Assembly (NCBI GenBank): GCA_023213395.1
Contig: CM041465.1
Location: forward strand, 169,453,741 to 169,517,740
Length of the DNA stretch: 64,000 bases
Source: Cycas panzhihuaensis
Taxonomy: Eukaryota; Cycadophyta
Direction of reading: 5' to 3'
Made by a program: the position numbers and the translations under genes
The notes under the pieces: model-generated
Database searches by the model: none
The model's input: the letters and a program-made list of their open reading frames with translations, nothing else
What the model was told of the DNA's origin: nothing
Shown here: piece by piece, positions 23,297 to 35,084 of the stretch
How positions within the stretch are numbered: the first letter of the stretch is position 1
Layout of the letters: every line of letters starts with the position of its first letter

Positions 23297-23608
23297 TGAA
23301 AGAAGGATGGATCTAAGAGATAAATCACTCACATGTACACAATAAAAATAGAAAATGAAAAAGAAGATGAAACAAGATATGAGAGCAAGCTTGGAGGTGA
23401 GAATGAATAATGACTCCCTCATTGAGATTTTACCTTTTATTATTGAGGGTGAGTATTAGGGTTAAGATTTTCCTGTCTAATGACATGAACCCGAAATTAC
23501 ATCTAAATGCATATAAAGTACATTTCATTAAGAGACTAATGCTAATAATATATCCTAAGGTCACATAATTAATCTGTACAAATGACCTTGATACATTAAC
23601 CTCTTTCA
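23297..23608 (-). repeat. 5' LTR of element B
   Basis: 312 bp from TGAAAGAAGG to CTCTTTCA, pairing with 16013-16324. PBS at its inner edge, ATCAT duplication at its outer edge. Confidence 0.92.
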
Positions 23609-23613
23609 ATCAT
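23609..23613. other. Target-site duplication of element B, right copy (ATCAT)
   Basis: Identical to 16008-16012, directly outside the 5' LTR. Confidence 0.85.
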
Positions 23614-23710
23614 ATTATTAATATTAATGCTCACTAGTATATAGCTCATTATATTAACTATTATAACAATCTTATTACTAGTTGTGGGGTTTATAATAAT
23701 GAATCACTTT
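23609..23710. repeat. Dispersed repeat R1, copy 2, right part
   Basis: Continues the R1 homology broken by element B: 'attattaatattaatgct' and 'attactagttgtgg' match 1744-1815 of copy 1. Similarity fades beyond about 23710. Confidence 0.5.
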
Positions 23711-24639
23711 TTTTCTTTATACTTAAGATTATTAAGAGAGATGAAATGATAATCATTATTTTTATGTACCATAGTGAGAGTATTCTATATATGAAGCTAG
23801 AATTTCAGTTTCTAATCCTTAACCATGGAGTAATAATCTCATTAATTCCCACCACTTCTATTGAGTGGGCTCATCAATAATCTATCAATCTCTAAAGTTT
23901 ATTTCATCTATAAACATATAAAAACCTTTATAAATGAAAAGATTTACTCATGGGTAAAAGTTCTAAGGGCTTATTCCCTTTCATATGATTCCATTACTAA
24001 GAATTTATTTACAAAGTTTTACAAATATATATTTTTATATAATCTTTCTATAATGACACTAAATCTAGCTAGTTAATATTAAATAACATATCATAGATAA
24101 TAACAACTAATAATAGCAGGTAATAAAATGTAACAATAGTGATTTGGAAAGTGCAAGGCATTGAAGGTCCATAATTAATTATTAACCTATTATAAAAGAA
24201 TATATATACATCATGAGCTAGGGATCTCCTCTATTGATAGGTGCTACAATGGGTAATATTAAGAAAATGACTTAATAATAATAATTAAAATATTGACTTC
24301 ACTACTAATTTAGTACTAATGATTATTGAGAATTATCAAAATCCCTTCCTTCTTTAGAAAATACTTTTCCCTCAAAGTATCGTTATTTTATTGCTTCTAG
24401 ATTAAACAAAAGAAAAACTTCCTTATGTCATGTTGTGTACATATGTAAAAGAGGCAACATATGCCTCTAATCTAGCACATACTAAGGCTAAAATATCATG
24501 AGCATTTAGTCCATGTTTATGTCGTCTCCTTAAAGTAACCCATATATATCATTTTCTTACTTATGATAATGCCTTATCCTAGGACCTCTGTGTTCTAAGT
24601 TCAACTTGCATGAATCTTATATCATGTTTACACATTTTA
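23711..24639. other. Intergenic, no recognised feature
   Basis: AT-rich. A 71-codon ORF (23861-24076, +) has no recognisable motif. No LTR termini or pol motifs were found. Confidence 0.4.
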
Positions 24640-25990
24640 TCCATTTGAAGTTATCCTTTAAGGGAAGATAAAGGAATGCAGAGAAAAGTTATGGATTAAA
24701 AGAATGATATTGGGAAAAGTGACCAAGAGGATTTTAAGAATAAGCAATTAGAGAGTAAGGGTAATGAGGTAACTTTGGTTGGGGCTTAACCCATGAATAC
24801 AATAGAAGGTTCATAGGAAGGTGATGAGAGATATGACATGGGGAATAAAATAACTGGGCATGATAAATATGAAGTGTATAAAACAAGCATGCAAGGGGTG
24901 AAGGATAAAGGAAGAAATTTGCATTATAGGCAAAATAAGGACAGTTAACTATGTGAGAAAAATGTGTAGAAGGTGAGGCTAAAGGTGTGATTAGATTTAG
25001 GTAAGAGATGTTGGAGGATATATTAGGAGATGTTGTGAAATCATGGTCAATGAAGAGTAGAAAAAGTGATAAGAGAATTGGATGTAATATATTGGGTTCA
25101 AAGTAGGGATAAGGAGGATAATATAAAGTATTTTATAAGAATAGAAAAGATGGACATAATATATTGATATTGAGGCATTAGTATGGGTAGGGAGTAAGAG
25201 TGGCTTGAGATGCAATTAAAATTAGAAAATTATGTATGTATGGAGGCTATGTAGGGGAAGTAGAATGAGAGGGATAATTAGCATAGGGGGACTTTTATAT
25301 AGACACATACTAAGGAGAAGGAAGCAGAAAACATGAAAGATAGAGGGTATTGATAAGTTGTATTATGGGGGCATCTATAAGATAGCATATATAAGAATTT
25401 GATTAGGGAATGGGATATATAAAATGTAGTTTGGGTAAGGAGCAGATAAGAAGAATTTGTGGACAATGAGGATAATGCCATATAGAGTCTAAGGTAAATG
25501 AGTTTAGATCTATGAGTGAGTTGAGGGCATGATGGGTTTATAGGGAATGGGTATGGGATAAGGATTAGACATTCTATATAGGAAAGATATTTTGATAGGG
25601 ATAAGTTAAGGTAATACATAGAATAATGCATAGGACTAAGTAAGATACATATTGGGAGGTAAGAATGACACTGATAAGGTGATTTAGATTATAGAGAGAG
25701 AAAAGTCAATACATTATAAAATGGATGTACATTAATAGGACTAGGAGATGAAACTTATTATATGGAGAGTGTAAGATGAGGAATATCATAATGGTGATAA
25801 AGAGATTTCCTAGGGAATGAGACATGATGAGGGACTTGAAGTGGAACTAGAATTTCATCTATTAGGAGATGTAGTTTAAGGGCTTCAAGCTTTTATTTAG
25901 TTATAGGATTTTGTTGGACAAGGGATGAGAGATTTACTAAGGATATAGAGCTTGGGAACTTAAGATGAGTAAGGAAAATTTCAAAAGAAA
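24640..25990. other. Purine-rich, C-poor tract with minus-strand chance ORFs
   Basis: Over about 1.3 kb the plus strand is markedly rich in A and G and poor in C. The complementary strand is therefore open for long runs (24997-25215 and 25278-25631, both Leu/Ser/Tyr/Ile-rich), which I read as composition effects rather than genes. On the plus strand, protein-like pieces are broken by many stops and match no family I know. Confidence 0.4.
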
Positions 25991-26244
25991 TTGGATTAGG
26001 ATCTAAAACAAGTACCTTTTCAGAGATGTCTTATCTCTTAGATTATTCCTCAAGTTGCTCATTGATGAATGTTACTTCATTTTATTCCTATGTTCCACTT
26101 GATCTTTCATTATACTATTCATCAAAAACCTCCTCATTAGATTGTTATTTAGTATGTTCAACTAGTTCTTCCTATTTTCCTTATTACCTCCTTGCCTTTT
26201 CCTTTAGACCTTATAGTTTATCTATTAATTTATATAACATATCT
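25991..26244. other. Intergenic, no recognised feature
   Basis: Contains the plus-strand ORF 26026-26271 (81 codons, Ser/Tyr/Leu-rich) with no recognisable motif. It borders the putative LTR to the right. Confidence 0.35.
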
Positions 26245-26576
26245 TGTGCTCTTAATAGGGTTTCTTTATAATAAAATTAGCTTTATTACCTCTCTAACAT
26301 ACAAAATAGAGAAAAATAATGAAAATAAAATGGAGGCAGATGGAGTGGATGATGAATGTGAAGAGCACCAAAGGATGCTAAAGTGAACCCAATAGAATTA
26401 TATTAATAAACATAAGGTTATATGAGGTAAGGGTGTTATATTTATAGAAGGATCACCCTATTATTATAACATTCTACCACTAAGCTGACCAATCATATAT
26501 TTTTCCTATTATTAAATAGTCCTAACTTAACCTCATTAACCAATTAACCTCTAATATATGGTGAAGGCTCACTACA
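26245..26576 (-). repeat. Putative 3' LTR of an unidentified minus-strand LTR element
   Basis: The right edge is well supported. On the minus strand a purine tract TCAGGGGGAAGGGTC is followed directly by TGTAGTGAGCC, the form of a polypurine tract plus LTR start. Within it lie a TATA-like CTATAAATATAAC on the minus strand (about 26437-26450) and a later AATAAA. The left edge at TGTGCTC (26245) is a guess. No second copy of this LTR is visible in the window, and the element's 5' part may have been lost. Confidence 0.4.
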
Positions 26577-26591
26577 GACCCTTCCCCCTGA
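26577..26591 (-). other. Polypurine tract of the unidentified minus-strand element
   Basis: The plus strand reads GACCCTTCCCCCTGA, i.e. TCAGGGGGAAGGGTC on the minus strand, adjacent to the TG of the putative LTR. Confidence 0.5.
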
Positions 26592-27149
26592 GATGCTTTT
26601 CCCTTAAAAAACTTAATACATAAATGCATATATCCACCACCTATCACTACCAGAATGTCATAGATAGATGTATCTTCCTTGTGTTATAATAAAGAAATTG
26701 CTATTATGACATATTCCATTAGGTAGGAATAGGTACCAAAGAAGTATAGCCCTTTTGGATGGACATCATCATTAAAGAAATGAGGGCCCATAGTGTAGTA
26801 GTATGGGGATCCACAAAAATATGACCCCAAATGCTCCTAGTGAAAGAAGGAGGATGGCAACACCTCCTTAGTAATGAAAATGCTCATTTAAAGGTCTTCT
26901 TCATCATGTATTAGGTTACCTTACAATGTGTTAACCTCTAGTAAGGTGGTGGGGTTGAGGACATTGATATTTGGAAGGGATATAAGTAAAGCTACTTTAA
27001 CAAACTCATTCTTGATTATAATTTCTCCACTTTTTTATTCATCATCTCCTTCTTCCTAGTTTGGTTCTACCTTTGCTTCTGCTTCTTCCTCTGCTTCTCA
27101 TTTTACTCTTCCTTTTGTTTCTTCTTCTACTTCCATTGCCTTTGCCATG
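26592..27149 (-). pseudogene. Unrecognised reading frame ending at the polypurine tract
   Basis: One minus-strand frame from an ATG at about 27149 runs into the purine tract with about nine internal stops over ~190 codons. The N-terminal third is Glu-rich (AMEVEEETKG, EAEEEAEAKVEP). The last ~95 codons have few stops and include YYYTMGPHFFNDDVHPKG, and GGGYMHLCIKFFKGKA close to the tract. I do not recognise a domain. The position just before a 3' LTR would suit the end of pol or an extra 3' ORF. Nine stops is not far below chance expectation for the whole frame, so coding is uncertain. Confidence 0.28.
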
Positions 27150-27370
27150 GATGTGGTTGTTATCATATATATTATAGATACCATCTAGAGTCATGCTTAT
27201 ATGTGGTCTTTGAGGCCTAATACATATAGATCAATACGAGACTATTGATTAAGGGGTATAATATACTAATCATATACGCCCTTAAATTCTTTAGTGTATG
27301 ATTTGATTGTTATAGATTGAGGATGGAAGTACTCACTATAGAAAGTACCTTCATATTGGTCTTAGAAGCA
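27150..27370. other. Intergenic, no recognised feature
   Basis: AT-rich bridge between the unassigned frame and the minisatellite, with no motif seen. Confidence 0.35.
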
Positions 27371-27419
27371 TCATATAAATGAGTCCTCTAAGTGGTGCAT
27401 ATTATAGTTGATATTAATT

Positions 27420-27960
27420 AAGTTATAATATTGGTTGAATAAATGTACATAATAGTAGGACATGAATTAAGCTACAACCCTAATTGAGTAAGTGGATGTA
27501 GTACGTATAATGAATTAAACTATATCCCTAATTAAGAAGGTACACATGATAATAACTATACATAATGTTATAGACCTAACTCTAATTAAGGTATAAATGA
27601 TATCCAACATGAGTTGGGTTATAACCCCAATAAGAGAAGGTATACATAGAAGTCAACATGCATTTATTTATAACCCTAATTAAGAAGGTATATATAATAG
27701 TTAAGATGGATAGGTTTATATAGAAAATTAAAAAGTTATACATGACATTATATATAAACTAAATTAAATCCTTAATAAATAAGTTATGCATAGTATTCAA
27801 TATAAGTTTAATTGTAACCACAATTAATGAAGTACATATGGTATTTATAAAGAATTGGTTTTAAACCCTAATTAATAAAATATACTCAATAATTAATAAG
27901 GTGTAGGTTACATCCCTAATTAAAAAAGCATAGTAAGATAAATGTGTATTAGGTAATAGA
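27420..27960. repeat. Diverged minisatellite, period about 49 bp, about ten units
   Basis: The core 'taaccctaattaagaaggta' recurs in degenerate form near 27475, 27522, 27580, 27620, 27671, 27718, 27760, 27813, 27863 and 27912, followed by 'a(c/t)ATgatag..aacatga'. Spacing is 42-55 bases. Weaker units may continue to about 28110. No coding frame runs through it. Confidence 0.65.
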
Positions 27961-28350
27961 TATAAGTGTAAACATTGTAGAGAAATTCAACACAAATTGG
28001 GTATAATACCAATGACCTAAATATGTAATCATTGCATAAAGATTGGATTGTAGTCCAAATTGTAAATGATCTTTTTATTACTCAAAAGGATTAGGTTATA
28101 ATCTTAATTAAAAGACTTGGCTAGTAATAAATCAAAATAAATTGAATTATAGTATCAACTACATATAACACATGCATGTTTGATTAAAGTTAGATTAAAG
28201 TCCTTATAGTAAACTAGATTTAAGGTTTTAATTTGTGAAGGAATGGAATATAGTCTCAACCAAAGTTGGTATATTTATTTAATGAAGGATTAGACATCAA
28301 TTGCACTAAAGGATAAATTTTTATCGGTTAAAATCTAAGTAAATTATGAA
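27961..28350. other. Intergenic, no recognised feature
   Basis: AT-rich sequence with faint continuation of the minisatellite core near 28090. Nothing else seen. Confidence 0.35.
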
Positions 28351-28520
28351 ATCCTAATTTTTAAAATGATCAATGATGTATTTAGATGGATTGAATATCT
28401 AGGAAATTATGAAAATTAGATCTAAAATGATGGAAGTCTAATTTTTAAAATAATTAATGATATGTTTGGATGGATTAAGTGTTTATGAAAATAGGAAACT
28501 TTGATCTAAAATAAAGAGTA
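28351..28520. repeat. Tandem duplication of an 86-bp unit
   Basis: Two diverged units, 28351-28436 and 28437-28520, share 'cctaatttttaaaat', 'aatgatgtatttagatggatt' and 'gatctaaaat'. Non-coding. Confidence 0.55.
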
Positions 28521-29750
28521 TATTAAATATAGTAGTAGATATAAGGGTTATGGGAGTGCATTGTATTGGCTAGTTTCTCTCCATAGTATTAACAATTATG
28601 GCATAATGATTCTAATTTATATATTATATTAAATATATATAGAGTTACCTTCTTTTAATCATTTTTAGTATTAGATTTTCAAGTTGTGAATAATTGTAAA
28701 TGCATTCTTAAGTATGTTTTAAGCATGTAGGAAGTAAAATATATAGCCTAATCTATATTATTGATTACTTAATTACATTTATGATGATGGAAAGGGTCTT
28801 TATTTAATTAGTAATCAATAAAAATCCTTAATCTCTATCTTAAATATTTAGGGGATATGAGTTTTATGTTGAAACTAAAATAAAGGTAATACAAGTTATT
28901 AGTTTTGCTTCTCCTTTATTAAATCCATTGATAAGTGTTTTATTGTGATACTTATTAATGACTCTAATATGAACTCCCAATATAAGAGAAATAACTTTAG
29001 TTTACAAGGGACCAAGAATTAAGCACCATTAATTAAGAATTTAAGTAATGGGTAATTAAAAAGCTCTATAATTAAACAAACAAAAAATAAAGGATAAATG
29101 CCAAGAAAAAAACTAATCTAACTTTCACTTAGATATCATGTTGTTTAGGATTAATCATGGAAAGAAAATAAAGAGGATGCCATCCATGTGATCTAATAAT
29201 TTTTTCTAATAGTCAACATGTTTAATCCATATTCAAAATAAACTAGAATTTTATAATTGAGATATAAAACTATATATTAGGTTGAACATTAATTGTTGTA
29301 AATGATTATTGTCTTGAAGCTTATAAAAACTATCTTAGGGTTTTCATTAGATTTAGTCATTATTTTTAAATAATGGCCTTATGCAAACTTTAAAATGATA
29401 TTTTATTTTATTGAATTTAGACATGCTTTACATTAATAAAACTTAGAAGTAACTTTGTAAACATAGAATCTATATACTTCTTTACTTGATTAAACTTTGA
29501 ATGAACTTCTATCATGTTACAATATGGTTTTTAAAGCATAATTTAAAATGTTAAATACACTACTTCCTCCTCTATACTTCATTCACTATAGATTGTAAAG
29601 TAAATCATACACACTATTAAAATTTTTTGTATTAATGTAAATAAAATAGTACTTGTTTAGAAGGATTTAATAGATATTTTATAATCCCTAGCCTTTTCAT
29701 TAATGTTAGTCTAATAATACTTGTCAGGCCTCTTGTTAGAGTGTTAGAAG
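28521..29750. other. Intergenic, no recognised feature
   Basis: AT-rich; no motif or repeat that I can support. Confidence 0.35.
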
Positions 29751-30205
29751 TGTTGGAATATTTAGTTTTACAAATATTGATGTAATATTTAATTAGTAAG
29801 ATAAGTAGTCATTGCTAGATGTGAAAGGTTCCCACACATGTGATGTGATTGGTTGATGTATCAACATGACATGATTGGTTGATATATTGAATGATGAACT
29901 TATAAATGTATACACACATCAATCAAACATTTAAGATAAGATGAGCTAATGGAAAGAGCTATGCCCTCATCTCTTGTGGTTTTTCCCATCTTAGGTTTTT
30001 CATGTATAAATATGATGTCTTATGTATTATCTTTCTTTTGAGATTGTTATATTACATTGATGTGTATATACTTCATTAATTATATTTGAATGCTTATCAT
30101 AAATACTTTGTGAATGTTTCATTTATATTTCATAACTGATCATTACAATTATCTCCTACTTCATTACAAACTTTAATATATTATCTTATGTAATAAATTT
30201 TAACA
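29751..30205 (+). repeat. Orphan copia 5' LTR
   Basis: A 455-bp stretch starting TGTTGGAATA and ending TTTTAACA, followed at once by a PBS-like TAGTATTAAAGC. It also contains a TATA-like 'tataaatgtatac' near 29901. No partner LTR or gag-pol is seen to the right before element C. The element is either truncated, or its remainder lies beyond the window or was lost. Confidence 0.5.
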
Positions 30206-30217
30206 TAGTATTAAAGC
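30206..30217 (+). other. Primer-binding site next to the orphan LTR
   Basis: TAGTATTAAAGC matches TGGTATCAGAGC at 9 of 12 positions, all differences being transitions, and abuts the LTR end. Confidence 0.5.
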
Positions 30218-33200
30218 CAAGGTGAAGTTCAAAGACTTATTCAAGGTCAAAGTCCTAGAGCATAAACAAAGGAAGGTCTTGGTAAGACATTGAATAGAGT
30301 TGTGTAATAAAAGTAGAAGTAGATTAATAATTAATAGATCTTTAAGAAGATCATAAATATATGGTGATTATCTTTGCCATCCAAGGATGATCCATATATA
30401 TATTGAGTGAGCTAGTATGAGCCAATGACATAGCTAGTATAAGCTAGTATTGAAAATAATTTAAAGACCAAAAAATAAATTTATGATGAGGAGATGTAAC
30501 TACATACAAGTGAAGGATGACGGTATTAAAACTAAAATAATGGTGAAAATTTAATTACATAATTTTACAGATACTAAATGTAGACACGTGGGAGGAGAGG
30601 ACATATAGGACATGAACTTAGCATATGCCCAAAGGGCGAGTAGGGAATGGAATGAATATATAGCCCTTACAAAGTACTAATACATCTCTTATATGCAAGT
30701 GTGGGGATGATCAATACTTTATTTAACTAATTAGGCTAAGGGCAATGTGCAGGTATATGCAATATGCTAAAAAGGGTAAAAATAAGAAAGAAAATAAAAT
30801 TTAAAACCAACTAATTAATCAAAAGAAAGATATTATATAGGCAAATAAATAAGGCTATCATGCATCAACCAATGGACATAAACTAAAATCCAACTAATTA
30901 AAACTTGAGATAAGATTAATAATATTATAGCTAACATCCTTAAAAAGACTAATTAACACATAAAGGGCCCTTATGGTGTGAAGGAGGTCAATCAAGTATG
31001 AACACCCATAACTCCTACATAACTATGTACCTATCATATGCAATTAAATCCTCCCAAGTTTATTGACCTTACCTAACCCAAACTCCTACTTAGCCTAAAA
31101 AATGTTAGATTGGATCTACAAAATCAGGGAAAGGATTACATAGAGTAAGAGGTTTGAATGAATCAAGACTATAAGATAGCTTTTCTCATGGATAAGACAG
31201 TGGAGACTTGTTAATATTAGTGATGGATCTCACATAAGTGTGAGGGCGGCCCCATGGTTCTTGCATTTGATTCTAATGAACCTCAAGCTCATAAAGAGTG
31301 AAGAAGATAAAGCTCATCACTCCCAATGAAAGGGATGAAGATCACTCAACTATCCATGTCCCACACATAAGCACATGGTGAGAATGGGCACCCTTCGATT
31401 ACTTATTCAGGATATGAATCAAAGACATAACGCCTAAAGGTATAAGATAACCCCTCTCATTTGGTAATAATACCCAGATAGAAAGAAAACTCCCCCCACC
31501 CCCTCTCCAACTTAGGTAGAAATAAAAAGAGTAAATAATTCATAATCTTAATGCAACTAATATGCAATTATGATTGTATGCAAATAAAAAACAACCTAAT
31601 TAACTAAATAAGGATGTTGCTCTATGGATTCGATGACTTGCAATAGGTGTGAACCTCTTCCTCATTAAGCCTTTTAGAAAGCATAAGCCAAAATAAAAAT
31701 ATAAATGTAATATGCATGAAAAAATAAAAAAGGATTCCTTTTAACCTTCTTTTTTTATTGTTTTCATTTTTTTTTGAAATGAAATCCTATAAGCAAGGGG
31801 AAAGAGGAACAAACAACAATGCTAAAATAGTAAGCAAAAAAAGATTTTTTCTTATATTCTTCTTTTCAAAAATAAAATTAGAAAGTAAATTGATGATTTA
31901 TAAGCGTTTTTATTTTATAAATGAACCTATAAAGTTGGGGTTTTAAGAAGAATACCTGATGCAAGGAGTTAAGCAACCAATTCAAAACATTTTAAAGGTA
32001 AATATCATCTTTCCAAATTTCTAATAAGACTTAAAACATATTAGGCTAGTATGTAATAATTAAACCAACTTTCCAAGAAAAATCTAATAATAGTTTTGCT
32101 TATTGAATTGGATTATGGTGAAAAAAAAGTTTATTTTAGAATTGAAAAATACCAAAAATCATGTTAAAACACACTTTAGTAAATCAAACAAATAGGTTGG
32201 GCAATAAATGGCTTATGATTTTAACTTAAAGCCATGGGAAACCCATGGTTTTGATGAAAATATAAATAGGGTTTATGTATTGATGTTATAAATACATGAT
32301 GAAATATAGGCCTATAAAAATTTCAAAGTGAAATAATATGTACCATGAAGTTTGATGTACCATGAAAAGTCTTTGTAGTACTATAAAGATTGAATTTTTT
32401 AATGATTTTAATCATAAATCAGAAGGAGATATCAAAAAATAATATAATATGATGAAAATTTAGGGTAGGACAGGTAACAATCACAATGAAATGAGTGGAA
32501 AATAGGTAAAAATAGATCAATTCTAAAGAAAAAAGGTCCAAAAGAATAAGTTAAATAGAAGAAACATATAAATAGGGAAGAAGAAAGGTGAGATGCATCT
32601 TGTAGAGGTACTAAGAGGTTGTTATTAACCCATTAAGCTCAAATGAATGGTAATAAAGCCACTAACAATGGCTAAAATCATCATCAATAAAGCATAAACA
32701 TACTCCTCTAAGCTACACTAAGCTAAGATAATAAAGGAATAAGCATATAACTTCACTTACTTATTAGTATAATATCTATGGAGTTATTAAATTATAGGGA
32801 AAGACTTACCCCCTTAATACCAAAATCTCTTAAAATGATGGTTGTAAGAAGGTGAATTCTATTAATAATTCCCTAGTTAGACTAACAATGAGCCTATAAA
32901 TATGAAAGGGAAAGGTCACTTTCCATGGTTTAGTCTCCTCAATAAGTGTTCAAAGAATGTTGTCTTTACTTTAGCCTTGTTAATGAGGACTTAAAAGGGG
33001 TAATGACTAGGGTGAAGGATAGATTAGTGACCTAACAGGACCAAGATGAGCCAATAGTTGTTATGAACTTATATGAATATAACTAGCCCACTGTAGTTTA
33101 TCCTCTTTAGTGATTATTTTTTAGAGCAATCTTAGGTAGTTGAGGGATTACCTCAATAACCAAGAAGGATGGGCTCAATAGCCAAAGATTTAGGTTTGAA

Positions 33201-33519
33201 AGCTAGAGATCTTAGGTAAAAGAGAATACTAGAAAATGAAGACTAAAAAATCAAAGATAATTGCCATAGTTTAACCTTTTTAGTAGTTATTTTTCAGAGA
33301 TAGAATTATTTGGGCTCATCTTAAATCTAAGTTTTTTATTTTTTAATTTTATAATTTATTGTATTCTTTTATTATTTAATAATATTTTTAAAAACTTTTG
33401 ATTATTTTATAATACTTTTATATTTTTGGCTAATCTTTCATGAGGGAAATAAATTGAAAGGAAATGATACAAACAGAAAAGGGTGCGACTGTAGACACCA
33501 TAAGGGTATTACCCCTTTT
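30218..33519. other. Possible internal remains of the orphan copia element, unassigned
   Basis: 3.3 kb of AT-rich sequence between the orphan PBS and element C. I found no gag or pol motif. A 62-codon ORF (31758-31946, +) is Lys/Phe-rich and unassigned. Two degenerate copies of a motif also seen elsewhere (core 'cc.tagttta.cct..ttag') occur at 33088-33120 and 33261-33300. Confidence 0.35.
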
Positions 33520-33524
33520 AGAAA

Positions 33525-34187
33525 TATTAGATAATGTGATAATAATATTTTGGAGGCAAAAATTTTGATAAGTTGGTAGTGAAGTTCTCTCCCTAAACTT
33601 TTATAGGGGATCTAAAGGAAGCGGAAGGCCCCCTTGGTCGAGGGGTGCAGGGGGAGGTAGAACCCACCCCTCCCCCCTTAAATGGGGGTTTGAGGGTGTT
33701 AGCCCCCAACACAAAAGGCTAGAACTGTAAAACATGCTAAATTATAAAGAGAATTAGGGTTATTCATTAAAAATACCCAGATTTGATGGGTGGGATTTGT
33801 TCCTTATATGACTCTCTCATATAGCCCGATTTAGGGTGTTTTTTTCATTATGTTGATGGTATTCAATGTATTATATATAATGTATTGAGAAGAGGTGATT
33901 AGTTATTGTTGCTATCATCATTCTGCTATAGATTATATATATTTCTCTATTCTTAGATAATAAAGATCAATGCCTTTTCTATGTAGATGTTTCCCTAACA
34001 CACTGCTAAGGTTTTATCATATTATATCTAATGTATATGTGATGCTTTTACTTTTTGATTTATTTATTATATTGTCTCTAGTTTAGGAACTTGTATATTA
34101 AATTTTAGTTTTAATTCTTATAATTAGATGTAAAATAGCTTAGATCTTAGTGATGATCTCTGGTTATTGGAACCTAGTTTTCTCAAT
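33525..34187 (+). repeat. 5' LTR of element C
   Basis: About 663 bp, paired with 60971-61629. Shared blocks include 'ttggaggcaaaaattttgata', 'tatgactctctcatatagccc' and 'gatgtttccctag/aaca'. It carries a GC-rich part near 33600-33712 with alternating runs of C and G. The start TG has become TA. Confidence 0.85.
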
Positions 34188-34190
34188 AAG

Positions 34191-34202
34191 TGATATCAGA
34201 GC
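34191..34202 (+). other. Primer-binding site of element C (initiator tRNA-Met)
   Basis: TGATATCAGAGC, 11 of 12 matches to TGGTATCAGAGC, a few bases after the LTR. Confidence 0.88.
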
Positions 34203-34260
34203 CACCTTTATTTTTATAGTGAATTTATAAAGATCTTAGTATTAACTTTTTCTGTACCAA

Positions 34261-35020
34261 ATGTTAAAACTGATGAATGCAAAGTTCAAGGTAGAGAAAT
34301 TTAATAGCAAGAATAACTTTGATTTGTAGAAGCTAAAAGCATATAATGTTCTAGTATAACATGGATTATACAAAACTTTAGAAGGTAAATTGAAGAAATC
34401 CATAGGGATGGACAATGATGAATGGGATGATCTAGATAAAAGGGCTCTTAGCATAATACGATTGTATTTAGGAGATGAAGTTTTATTTAACATCACAAAG
34501 AATAAGACAATAGTAGGATAATAGACCCGGTTAGAAGGCTTATATACAACCAAATCAGTGATAAATAGAATTTATTTGAATAGGTAGTTGTAATCATTGT
34601 AGATAAAGGAAGGTACAATAATTCCTAATTATTTAAATATTTTTAATACTCTTATTTATTAGTTGGTTAATATTAATGTCAAGATTAAGGATGAGGATAA
34701 GGTTATTATCTTGTTATGTTTATTACCAGAATCTTGGGATAATATTACCATTTCAATTAGTTTTAGCACTACAGATGAATTAAATTATGATTTTATTATG
34801 AGTGCTTTACTTACAAAAGAGGTGAAAAAGAAGTCCAAACTTAAAACCTCCATACTAAAAACTATGATAGTAAGGGGTAGAATAATTGAGAGAGGATAGA
34901 TCTCTATGGATACATTAAGGTCAAAGTCAAAAGGCAAGAAGAATAAGCTTAGATGTTGGCATTTCAATAAGACAGGTCACCTTAAGAAGGGTTATTACAA
35001 AAAGAAAGTGTTCTAGAAAA
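34261..35020 (+). pseudogene. Copia gag and zinc knuckle, element C first copy
   Basis: A single frame from ATG 34261 carries copia gag marks: KVEKFNSKNNFDL-stop-KLKAYN (Trp to TAG), DEWDDLDKRALSIIRLYL, and KDEDKVIILLCLLPESWDN, ending with CWHFNKTGHLKKGYYKKK. In the zinc knuckle the second and last Cys are Phe and Tyr. Ten or so stops, mostly TAG or TAA at expected Gln and Trp positions, break it, with no frameshift up to the knuckle. The style is close to Tork/Tnt1-type copia gag. Confidence 0.8.
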
Positions 35021-35084
35021 AGAAAGATCCCACTAAGGAGACTAATCGGGTGGAGTTGAATCAAGGTACACATGATGATGTCTT

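Larger units (their letters stand above)
16013..23608 (-). mobile_element. Element B: Ty1/copia retrotransposon, best preserved of the window
   Basis: A complete 7,596-bp minus-strand copia element with 312-bp LTRs at both ends, perfect target duplication ATCAT, an exact PBS and a polypurine tract. The internal order on the minus strand is leader, gag with zinc knuckle, protease, pre-integrase, integrase, RT, RNase H. I count 22 differences between the LTRs by eye (about 7%), of which 21 are transitions. Long open stretches remain (223, 254 and 109 codons), but stops and frameshifts separate them and key residues are lost, so the element is not autonomous now. It is probably the youngest copia insertion here. 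Confidence 0.92.

Noticed and set aside
27420-27960. Interstitial telomere repeats, because of recurring CCCTAA
   Set aside because: The period is about 49 bp and CCCTAA occurs once per unit, not in tandem CCCTAAA arrays.
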